Shown here in pieces: positions 45,197-54,466 of a DNA stretch of 64,000 nucleotides. Within the stretch, counting starts at the first letter, position 1; every line of letters starts with the position of its first letter. The stretch covers positions 11,959,001 to 12,023,000 of the forward strand of contig NC_084943.1 in the NCBI RefSeq assembly GCF_958298935.1, given 5' to 3'. The notes under the pieces were generated by a model, which was not told where the DNA came from, did no database searches, and saw only the letters and a list, made by a program, of their open reading frames with translations. The stretch comes from Phragmites australis. Taxonomy: Eukaryota; Streptophyta; Magnoliopsida; Poales; Poaceae. The position numbers were made by a program, and so were the translations under genes.

Positions 45197-45853
45197 GGCC
45201 CATACCTAGCGTGCCAACTATCGAAGATTAGTTCCTGGCAATGTGTTCGTAAATAGACTATGTACCTTTGAGTGTAGGGATTAATCACAAGAGGGGACAA
45301 TCGATGTATACAGGTTCGGGCCTCCGATCGGAGTAATACCCTACGTCCTGTGGGGGTGTTGCTGCCGTATATTGATGATCTCGAGTACAAATAATGGGGC
45401 TAAATCTATTACAGAGGAAATATCAGATCTAACTTAACCTAAAGCTAAGGTCACCGAGTACCTTCTCTGCTAGGGTCTTGATGCTTGCCTCGAGTTCTCT
45501 CTTCCTATGTTTTCCTTGTGTGTTGTTCTCGTGTCCTCTTTTTTCGTCCTCCTCCCCCCCCCCCCCAGCCTTTTCGTTTTATATAGGGGTGGGAGTACCG
45601 ACTCCTATCCAGTTGTGGTTGATATGGAGTTGTCTTCCTTGATGTACAAGTAGATAGATCTATTTTGAGTACTAGCCATATCGAGTTAGGTAACTAATCG
45701 AAACCTTCATCATATGTACTTCTGTGATTCTGGGTGTATCAGGTACCGCTGATTCGGTTCCGTAATATCTAAAACTTCTTAATACGGGTTGTACATACCC
45801 TATTCGTATATATATTCCTTATGCGCATATACCTCATAATTAGATATTCGACA
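45197..45853 (-). repeat. 5' LTR and PBS of the nested Tat element
   Basis: The LTR is 45219-45853 (635 bp). Just inside it, the minus strand reads TTGGCACGCTAGGTATGGG (about 45200-45218), a decayed form of the TGGCGCGCCAGGTAGGGG site used by Tat elements and seen intact at 62932. The TSD GGATG follows at 45854. Confidence 0.85.
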
Positions 45854-45858
45854 GGATG

Positions 45859-46700
45859 TTCCTCTATTTTCTTCTTGATAAGCTTAATCAAAATTTTATT
45901 ACTAAACTCGACCTGATCATTAACCTGAGCATAATAAGATGATGAATTAAAAAGCTTAATTTTCAATGATTCGGCAAATTCACGTACCTGGTGCGACATG
46001 AATGAAGTACCTTGATCCGTAATTAAAGTCTACAGAATGCTGAATCTATGAACAATATGCTCCAAAATAAAGTCAATTACCTCCTTATGTGTCATGTTCT
46101 TGAGAGGAACAGCTTCAGTCCACTTAGTAAAATAATCAGTAGCCACCAAAATAAAGCGATGACCTTTAGATGACGAAGGATGTATTTGGCCGATGAAATC
46201 CAAACCCCAACCTCGGAATAGCCATGGTTTGATAATATGATGCATCATAGCAGCAAGAACTAATTGGATATCACCAAAGTTTTAACATACCTCGTATCCT
46301 TTATAATACCTGAAGCAATCATTAAGCATAGTAGGCCAATAAAAACCAGCTCTCTTCAATAACCACTTCATCATGGACGCTAATTGATGCGTGCCACATA
46401 TTCCTTCATGCACTTCTCCTATAGCCTTTTGATAAGTAGCACCGACATTTTTCAACCCAAATGTCATAAGCACCCACTCAAATAAACCAACGAAAACCAA
46501 GACAACGAAAAACCAGGAGTATCTTTATTCAAATCTCTAAAATCAGTGCAAACTCGTAACTTACCGCTAGTCTTCTTCTCCACCGGAATGATGTTTGAAA
46601 TCCAATCAGCATATCTGCATGGCCTAATAAATTCCGCTTTCAACAACCGGTCTATTTCTTCCTTGATCTGATCATACATATTAGGATTAAACCTTCTAAG
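45859..46700 (-). pseudogene. Integrase core and deleted RT of the outer element
   Basis: RT starts MYDQIKEEIDRLLKAEFIRP and SGKLRVCTDFRDLNKDTP, jumps to GLFEWVLMTFGLKNVGATYQ, and at about 46425 fuses directly to EVHEGICGTHQLASMMKWLL of the integrase zinc region. The RT catalytic YxDD block and all of RNase H are therefore missing, as is the segment between the DFRDLN and FGLKN blocks. Integrase continues FYWPTMLNDCFRYYKGYEVC, then GWGLDFIGQIHPSSSKGHRF and DYFTKWTEAVPLKNMTHKEV, and is cut at 45858 by the nested element. The element cannot encode its own RT. Confidence 0.85.
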
Positions 46701-46703
46701 GGG

Positions 46704-47650
46704 CTATTTATAAGGCCTAAATCTTGCTTTGATAGGTAACCGATGTTCTACTAACTCTTGGTCAAGTCCCGGCATCTCAAGATATTCCCAAGCCAAACAA
46801 TCAATGTACTCTTTAAGCAACTCGATTACTTTAGCCTTGTAATTGGTTTTAATATTCTTGTTTACGAACGTCGGCCTTGGAATACTACCATCACCTATAT
46901 CAACTTCTTCTAATGGATTGGCTAATGAAAAACCTTGACCTAACTTATCTAACTCATCCAAATCTTCAATGGCCTTACAAATATCATTCTTATCTGACCG
47001 ATATTGCTCCATACGCTTGTGCAACCATTCTAAATTTCTATCTCTAGTCATTGATACATCATGCCATTGAGCTGATTATCACAAGTCGGCTTTACAACCA
47101 CGGGTACAAATCCATCCTTGGAGACACTAAGAAAATCATAATCTAAAAAATCAAGACCTGACAAGCGCTTAGCATTGCCGTATCTCCAATCAGCTAAAGC
47201 ATCAGCCAAAGCAACATAGGCCGAAGTATCTGCATGAATTATCTCTACCTCATCATCCACCCACTGAATTAAAAATTGATGCAAGGTGGAAGGCACACAA
47301 CCATTTGCATGAATTCAATCACGCCCAAGAATAACACAATAGTTACCTTGCACCTCGATGACGAAGAAGGTGGTGGATAATATCTTGCTTGCAATAGTGA
47401 GCTCCATAAAGATAACCCCTTTGGTCTCATTAGAATCATCCGCAAATCCATTGAGTACCAAATTAGTTTTCATTAATTTGCTGTCATCTCTACCAAGCTT
47501 CCTGAAAATTAAGTATGACATCATTTATAGCAGCTCCACCATCAACAAGCATCCTAGAAATTGGCTTCCCATTGATATGACCCTTCACATACAAGGGCTT
47601 CAAATGCCGATCTATCTCTCATGACTTCTCAAAAATAGCTTCTTTTGGCC
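46704..47650 (-). pseudogene. Protease region of the outer element
   Basis: Protease shows HINGKPISRMLVDGGAAIND (near 47540-47590), the DGGA form of the aspartic active site common in Tat/Athila proteases, followed by VIEVQGNYCVILGRD and CVPSTLHQFLIQWVDDEVEI after a stop near 47317. The linker (46704-47051) with AKVIELLKEYIDCLAWEYLE leads into RT. Frames shift near 47520, 47270 and 47050. Confidence 0.82.
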
Positions 47651-47802
47651 CCAAATTCAATTGAGCCACTTCACCTTCATCCATAGCACAAAATTCTAAA
47701 TGTAATATAAAAACCATATTGACATCTATACCTTCGGTTGGCGAAGTATCATTAGTATGCACCAGCGAATCACCATAATCAATTAATTCCTCATCTTCCT
47801 TA

Positions 47803-50800
47803 TCACCCTAAAATATGCACCGGTGTTGCTATTGGTGAAGGAGCTACTGCAGGAGCCATCGTTGCATCTAATTTTGGTCTCCACACTTGTTTCACGGGTT
47901 GTATAGTCTTAACTTCATTGAAAGTATCATCCCGTAATTTTTTAGCTTGCTGCTCCAATAATTCCTGCTTGTATAGCCGCTGCAATCTTCTCTTTTTCGT
48001 CTGAGATAAACCAGGAGGACACCACCTCGGCTGTAAATACTTAGAAGACAGCTCGCTGTCACTTGCCTCATGATTATCATCCTTTGGAATAGCATGAACA
48101 ACAGTAGGTATACTTTCAGATTTGACCGATTTATTGCTAATAATAATCGGTCCTTTACCAAGCTCTTCAGCGACCACTTTCATTGACCCTATTTCAAAAA
48201 TATCAGCAGCAGTGGTCCTTATTTCAGCGGTACTAGAATCTGAATTTTGAATAGAAACAACACTTTCCTTGACCCGGTATACCTTCTTCACATTTCCATC
48301 ATGTTGAACATCACTCGACTGCGATAATTGGTTGTGGACAGGAAGTGATATTCTATCAAATATTGTCCTACGTGGTGATGTCCATTCCGGATGAAAATAA
48401 TTTAATTGCGCAGGAGGAGGAGGCATCCATATACCATTATATCCCCACGTTGGGCAAGGAGGAAAAGGCACCAGTGGAGGCATCCATGACCATGGTGCCA
48501 GCTCAAGTGTAGGGTGAATAGCAGCAACATAGTCCTTCTTTGGTTGATGATGATCATAAACTTCTTGCTTCAAAGGTGATCTTGGCCACTTGAGATTATT
48601 TGGCTGATTCACATGAGTTTGGACAGCCTTATCTTTTTCATACCTGGACAAAAGTTACTTGAAAGTGGGTCTGAATTTCACAACCTTGTCATGTCTCTTT
48701 GCTTCATTAATCTTCCACTTGCCAACCTCCGGATTTTTGGGTTTGATCATCTTCGGTTTAGCATTACCATGCCCCTTGGGGGTTGAAGTGTTCACCACAA
48801 CTTTGATTATTCCTTGCCTTTGGGAGTCTTTTTAAGTAGCACTTCTCTTAGCAAATTCTTGGTCTCACCCAAAGGTTTTGGCCTATCTTCACCAACGATC
48901 ACATTTTTTCCTTTAGCTAATTTGGCTTGAGTTGGCCGAATTAGAACACTCTTGTCCTAGAGATCAATTACGTTAACCGGGAACAGTTGCTTGTTAACTT
49001 TCATCTCCGAGAATTTCAATCGTCCTTCGTTAATAGCCGATTGAACCTGTCGACGAAAAACATTACAATCGTTAGTAGCATGAGAGTAAGAATTATACCA
49101 TTTACAATAAGCTCACCTCTTTAATTCTTCTAATGGTGGAATTACATGAACATGAGGAAGCTTAATTAGTTTTTCTTGTAGCAAATAATCAAAAATCCTA
49201 TCACACTTAGCTACATCAAAATTAAATTTAATTTCTTCTTGCCAATTTTTGGGATGAATTGGCTTAAGAGCAGAGCAAACGAATGGTTTAGACTTAGAAG
49301 ACCAAGCCCATTCGGCTACACACACATCAACATCATCATCGTCAGAATTATCAGACTCATACTCAAGCATATGAACATTAGGACAATCAACTTTAAATTT
49401 ATCATTTGATTTCTAAATTTTTTTTGACTCTTTAGGCTGGCTTTCTAATGCCAGAGCTCTTTGCAAAACTTGGCTAACGTCCTGAAATTCATAACCTTCT
49501 AGCTTTTCTTTAGGATGAGACAACAAACCCGAATAAGCTAATTCGGCTAAGTCTTTTTCAGAAAGTGTGAAATTAAAGTATTGATATTTTGTATCTCTAA
49601 ACCTTCTAATAAAATCAGCAACAGGTTCATTGTATTTTTTGTTTAACCGATGTCAAATGTAAAAGCCTCAATTCAGTATTAGCACTATAAAAATATTCAT
49701 GAAATTTCTCTTCTAATTGAGACCACACGTGAACGGAATTAGGAGCAAAAGGGATGTAAACCAAGTAAAAGTTGTTCCAGACAATGATAAAGGAAATAAT
49801 CTAATATTCAACACATCATTGGAACCAGCTTCACCTAATTCTGCAAGAAACTGGCCTATATGCTCCCTAGTTGTTCTATTATCCTCCACGGTAAATTTCA
49901 CAAAATCAGGAACCTTGAAACCACTTAGTATGTGATTGTATCATAGTGCTTAGGATATGGCTTGTGGTATGCACGAGCTTTCCTTCTAACCTCCAAGCTG
50001 AATTGCTCTCTAAGTACAGTAGCTGCTTGTTCTCTCATGATTTCAGTATAATCGGCTACAAGCCGATTAGGATCAGCTATTGGCTCGAGGTGTTGTGGAC
50101 AAATTCGGCACATGAGAAGTAAGAGGAGGTGGCGTAACAAAATTTTGTTCAGGAATTGGGGGATTTCTGATCCTTGCGGCGGTATAGGGAACACTATATG
50201 TTGCGGTTTGGTAATATGGTGTTTGCATGTTGGGATAACTTTCGGCTCTATAAGCTTGAGCCGAAGTTGAAGCATTGTGCATGGCATATGGTGTTTGCTA
50301 CGGGTTTTGTCTTATATCAGTTTTAATAGCATGAGAAGTGAACACTACCCATAATATTTTGGCCAACATGAGGATTATGCGCATAACAAACACTAGTAAT
50401 GTATTAACAATAGTAGGTAAAATTGGAGCACTAACATTACTAGAGGTAAGTTTTTCAGATTTTTGCTCCTTATGAATTTGTAGAACTAAAGGCCGAAGCT
50501 TATCAACCAATGTATCATCAACCAATTTCTGAACACTATTAGCCATGGTTGCACCAACGGATTGATCGATCATAACAGCAACCTCTTGATAAGAAGGAGA
50601 GGGTTGAGCACTCACATTGGTTGTTACCTTAGACATTTGGTCGCCGAGTGGTGGGGAATCTTCTTCCTTGAACACACCTTGCCTAGTCTTCACATAGCGC
50701 GATAGCAATTGTTGCCGATGTTGCTCCAATTGTCTTCGATTGCCAAACGCACCTCTTTCGGCAACTCGTCGTACAATGCCATAATGATGTTGTCTTTGTC

Positions 50801-50818
50801 AATCTCTGAAGTAGACAT
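47803..50818 (-). pseudogene. Gag of the outer element
   Basis: The likely start is MSTSEIDKDNIIMALYDELP at 50818. The capsid part (49713-49901) has TREHIGQFLAELGEAGSNDV and IRLFPLSLSGTTFTWFTSL. The segment 49113-49370 reads AEWAWSSKSKPFVCSALKP and FDYLLQEKLIKLPHVHVIPP, shared with the gag at 55553-57397. A proline-rich C-terminal part (47803-48651) follows. Several stops and frameshifts, for example near 50300, 49930, 49440, 49110 and 48655, break it. No clear CCHC knuckle was found. Confidence 0.78.
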
Positions 50819-50862
50819 GACTAGGGTTTAGAATTCGGCTAAGAGAAAGCCGAAAAACTTCT

Positions 50863-50880
50863 TCCCAAGCGGAGTCGCTA
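50863..50880 (-). promoter_or_regulatory. Primer binding site of the outer element
   Basis: The minus strand reads TAGCGACTCCGCTTGGGA seven bases from the LTR end, a variant of TGGCGACTCCGCTGGGGA used by many grass gypsy elements and usually ascribed to a tRNA-Arg primer. A closer form, TGGCGACTCTGCTGGGGA, occurs at 55464. Confidence 0.8.
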
Positions 50881-50887
50881 AAAAGTG

Positions 50888-51778
50888 TGTTGACGCAAAA
50901 ACATGGCACGCCAACACACCAAGCACCTCATGTGCAATATCCGACGAGCAGTACCCAGGATGCCCTAGTTGTGGTGCTACGTCGTCGGACCTTCATCATC
51001 ACCCACACTCTGGAGGGATCCTGTCGGAGTGCGGGTGACTGGCGGCTTGTCCCTAGTTGTCGAGATCAAGAACAGGAAGCAATATAGATGGGAAAAGAGA
51101 ACGGGACTACAGGAGCTAGGCAAAAGATGAAAGATAATGTAATTGTGTTTGATCAATTGGCTGATGTCGTCAATCGGCCATGACCCTCTCATATTTAAAG
51201 GGCAGCAGGTCTTAGCTGTAAGAGATCAGGACTCCTAATTCAAACCGAACAAGACTCAGATATGATTCGGTTATGCTTACCTGATCTCCAAACAAACATA
51301 TGTTTCCAATTTGAACACGTAAAACTCCCATGTATCTAACCGAAAATGCTTTAATGAAGTTTGGCATTTTTAGATTTAACTAACTCTTCCATCTGTCCGG
51401 AGACCAACTACAGGAACAAACCATCATCACTGGTCGCCTGGTCATTGGTCATAACCACTGATCGTGTTCACTGGTCTGAAATCACTGTTCACTAGCCTAA
51501 AATCAATATTCACCGGTCGAAGGGTACTGTTCACTGGCCGGAGGTCATTGTTCATTGGTCAGTTGTACTGTTCACTAGTCGGAAGTACTATTCACTTAGT
51601 CGAGCACTGTTCATCCAGTCATGTACTGTTCATCTAGTGGCGGTACTGTTCACCCACTCGTGTACTGTTCGTCCCGTCATGCTACTGTTCATCTAGTGGT
51701 GGTACTGTTTGTCTTGTCACCCATTAAGTTAATCGTCGTTGCAATAGCCACTATAAATGCCAAATCTTGTCATCAACA
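50888..51778 (-). repeat. 5' LTR of the outer element
   Basis: This 891-bp partner of 33455-34283 is longer mainly in the ACTGTTCAC repeat region (51460-51720), which has more units here. On the sense strand a TATAAATATGAGAGGG-like promoter motif sits near 51195 (CTCATATTTAAAGGG on the plus strand). Confidence 0.85.
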
Positions 51779-51904
51779 ATCTGTTGAATCAAATTGTCAA
51801 AGATGTATCCTCTGCGTCCTTCAATTAGTCGAATCTTCTTGGTCTTGCTTCTTTATGCGTTCCTTGCTTTGAAGTACATCATCATGCTTGTTATTTATAT
51901 ATGA
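51779..51904. other. Flank between two LTR elements
   Basis: Short AT-rich stretch without recognisable content. Its first bases (ATCTG) are the right target duplication of the outer element. Confidence 0.4.
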
Positions 51905-52740
51905 TGTTGGTGTAAGAAAATATCTTCTATAAACAAATAAGGTGAGAGACTTCTCTAGAGAGGAGACTCAAGCTTGAAGAACAAGTGGAGAGGAAAGAAT
52001 ACTGATGTGTTCATCACCAAGAGATTCGTCTCTGGTCTGATGGTTATGGGTCTGTATTTATAGTGTCATTTGGAGTATAAGAATATAAATACGCCCTTAC
52101 AAAGATAGCAATGCAAGTTACCGTCATGCTACATGGACTTAGGGCTAATCGAATTACGTAGTCTGGGTTCAGGTAGAATACATTTACACCTAACTAGAAG
52201 ATATTATCTACTATAGCAAATATAGTGGTGTAGATGACCTAGAGGGTGCGATACTCGACCGGTCGTCAATTGCAACAAGGCACCGCATTGTCCCGAATGT
52301 TAGGATGAACTCCACTTGCACTGGGATGTCAGGATGGCCACCACTTATGACCGCTATTAAATACCGGTCACATCCTTATAGACGGAGGACGGCTCATGGC
52401 CCCCTCTGGATGATTTTTCTCCAAGATTTAATGATCCACTCCCCGAGCTTCGGAGAGCTTGCCGAGGCTTCAGAGGACTGAGGCTTTAGGAGGCTAGGAC
52501 TCTGGAGAGCTCTAGAGCCCGAAGACTTGGCCTTCGGGGATCTAAAATTCACAGGCATAGGTTGGCGGGGCAAAAGGAGCCGAGGGTTCTTAAAGGCGAC
52601 CCCTAACAATCTTTTTCAGAGACCAGCAACTTCCCCTTCCTTGAGAGGCAGTGGTCAGGGGGTTCATAGTCTTTGGAAGCCAGACTTCCGACTGATGATT
52701 CGGAGCCCAAGGGCTCTAGAGGAGCTCTTGATGGCAACCC
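51905..52740 (-). mobile_element. Truncated LTR retrotransposon: 3' LTR plus internal tail
   Basis: A probable LTR runs from TGTTGGTGTAAG at 51905 to ACGGCTCA at 52396 (492 bp). A sense-strand TATA motif, CTATAAATACAG, lies near 52060. On the sense strand CCAGAGGGGGCCA (52397-52410) forms a PPT directly before it. The following GC-rich sequence (52411-about 52740), with GAGCTTCGGAGAG-type phrases, is an internal remnant. No PBS, second LTR or coding domain is present. Confidence 0.6.
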
Positions 52741-52824
52741 TTTAGTAATGTCTGCAGGATGAGATATTTCTCCCCATCATATGATAATATGTGCTTTAGC
52801 ATAGTATATTGGCCGTTATCAAGC

Positions 52825-52950
52825 AATGAGAAAGTGACTGGTTATCCACGTGTAGTATTATAGCATACAGAAAATTACCATGCGTTGAGAGATTAAAGTG
52901 ACTGGTTATCTACTTGTATTGTATAACATATACCAAATGCCCATGTTAAC
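52825..52950. repeat. Two-copy tandem duplication of about 64 bp
   Basis: AAAGTGACTGGTTATCCACG (52830) recurs as AAAGTGACTGGTTATCTACT (52894), and the following 40 bases also match in order (TAGCATACAGAAAATTACCA; TAACATATACCAAATGCCCA). This is a local duplication in otherwise AT-rich flank. Confidence 0.6.
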
Positions 52951-52989
52951 TTATTATCTGTGTTTAGGGCATGTTTTAGGGCTTATTTA

Positions 52990-54028
52990 GAGCATCTCCA
53001 ATAGATATCTAAAAACTCACTCCCTAAATCCCCATATAGGGAGCCTTTGTAATAATATTTTCTCCCTAAATATTCTTCCTCACTAACAAACTCTCAATAC
53101 CACATTCTCTATATTTCCTATTATGTGTCACCGACAAGTAGACCCCACCCATCATCTCTACCTTTCATCTTTCTCTCTCCCCCTTTCCTCTTCACGATCA
53201 AACAAAGCAACACTCGAGCAAGGATGATGTTGCGCTGGCCGTCACCACCGATAGCTCCCACCTCATGGCGTACCTCACTTCTGCCTCGCTCGAGCCCAAG
53301 CCGTGCACTCATGTTCCGTAGCCGCCTGCCCCTCAGACCTCTTCTGCCACTGCCGTAGTGACCAGGAGCCCTGCGCGCGACCACAGCCATCACCCCACCG
53401 ACTTCTCCGACCCCACCTTCCCGAGCTCCACCAGCAGTGGCTTACGTACGGAGGTGGCCAAGCTCGTACCTAGGCCAAGCTTGTGGATGGAGGCGGCAAG
53501 ACTGGGCTCATGGCAATTAGAGGTAGGTTGAGGCTGAGGAGGTTAGAGGGGAGGCGGTAGAGCTCGGGCGGCATGGCTGTCCCTCTCCAGTGGTGACGGT
53601 GTCCCCGTCTCCTCTGGCACCCCAAATAGACTGAGAAAGGATGACCACGACCACTATCATTGCATGCGCTGGTCACCTCCGTGGATGTCCCAATCGGGGC
53701 AGCGCCTCAGTCGCTCATCCTAAGCCGCGCGATCACTGCCGCCGCATGCACACCATCCCTGAGTCGTAAAGCGCCTCCGTCGATCTCCGAATCATGACCA
53801 CAACAGGGAGGAGGATGACGCGCTGATTTGGAGAGGGGGTGGGCCTGGGGGTGGTCGAGCATTTTTGGGAAAGAGGGGCACTCCCCACAAGTAGCTAGCG
53901 AGAGGGGTGATTTTGGGTGTTGGTAAATATTGGGAGTGGAATTGGGAAGCTGATGGAGCTGAGTCTTGGGATGAAATTCTCTAAATTTGACTATAGGGAG
54001 TGAGATTGGGATGCTCTTGGAGATGCTC
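52990..54028. mobile_element. PIF/Harbinger-like non-autonomous element with TTA TSD
   Basis: The ends are GAGCATCTCCAA (52990) and TTGGAGATGCTC (54028), a perfect 12-bp inverted repeat, with further subterminal similarity (ACTCCCTAAATCCCCATATAGGGAG on the left, CTATAGGGAGTGAGATTGGG on the right, read piecewise). TTA flanks both ends (52987-52989, 54029-54031). At 1039 bp it is long for a MITE. Its middle (53150-53850) is GC-rich with short open frames but no transposase motif. The middle may be captured host DNA, which I cannot identify. Confidence 0.78.
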
Positions 54029-54466
54029 TTAGTTTGTGCACAAACCAAGCTCTCTAAAATTTGACTAGCCCCATGAATTTTTCACTTACACCCTCCGATC
54101 ACAAATAAAAATAAAATATAATATTTTCTTTTTGTTTATATATATCTATAGTCCTCTAAAATACATGAGTTACGATAGAACCAAACGATCCCCACCGTAC
54201 ATTATACATGATCAAATAGTTTATCATCAAAGATTCCCCTACATCTCCTACCTCACTTTCCTTCCTTTTGGTAATTCGGAAACCTCACGCTCACTTCTTA
54301 CGCTAATTTGGAAAAGTCATGCTCACCAATATCCCTCACAACACACCCTCGTACCACACACTAGTGCCCACCGCCTCGCGCTGATGGCGCACCAGCACAC
54401 CTCACCACCTCGACGCCTCACTGCTCACCTCGGGAGGCAAGCATGCCAGATCCCATTCGACCCAGT
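54029..54466. other. Unassigned flank
   Basis: AT-rich at first, then mixed. A 130-codon open frame (54132-54524) crosses the LTR start at 54467, so it is not a gene. No repeat structure is evident. Confidence 0.35.

Larger units (their letters stand above)
34952..45853 (-). mobile_element. Ty3/gypsy Tat-lineage element, complete and nested, TSD GGATG
   Basis: A 10.9-kb element with LTRs 34952-35590 and 45219-45853, both bounded by TGTCRAAG-type and ATTCGACA ends (the right copy starts TATCGAAG). The 5-bp duplication GGATG is exact at 34947-34951 and 45854-45858. On the minus strand: PBS, gag, protease, RT, RNase H and integrase. Between integrase and the 3' LTR an antisense ORF (36111-38971, plus strand) encodes the Transposase_28 / putative gypsy-type transposon domain, a hallmark of Tat elements. 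It inserted into the integrase gene of the outer element. Confidence 0.9.
33455..51778 (-). mobile_element. Ty3/gypsy element of the Tat/Athila (OTA) branch, hosting a nested Tat element
   Basis: LTRs at 33455-34283 and 50888-51778 both run TGTTGACG..CATCAACA and share order and sequence. Flanks ATCTA (33450-33454) and ATCTG (51779-51783) match at four of five bases, a probable TSD. PBS and PPT place it on the minus strand. From the right: gag, protease, a deleted RT, no RNase H, and integrase. The integrase is split by the complete element at 34952-45853. Without that insert it would be about 7.4 kb. The PBS and gag style match grass elements of the Retrosat/Tat type. Confidence 0.85.

Noticed and set aside
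35289..45567. C-runs at 35289-35301 and 45553-45567 as functional sites
   Set aside because: They are at equivalent places in the two LTRs of one element and differ only in length, typical of homopolymer slippage or sequencing uncertainty.
53121..53393. Opposed ORFs in the PIF-like element as genes
   Set aside because: They are GC-composition artefacts on both strands with no domain; only possible capture is noted.
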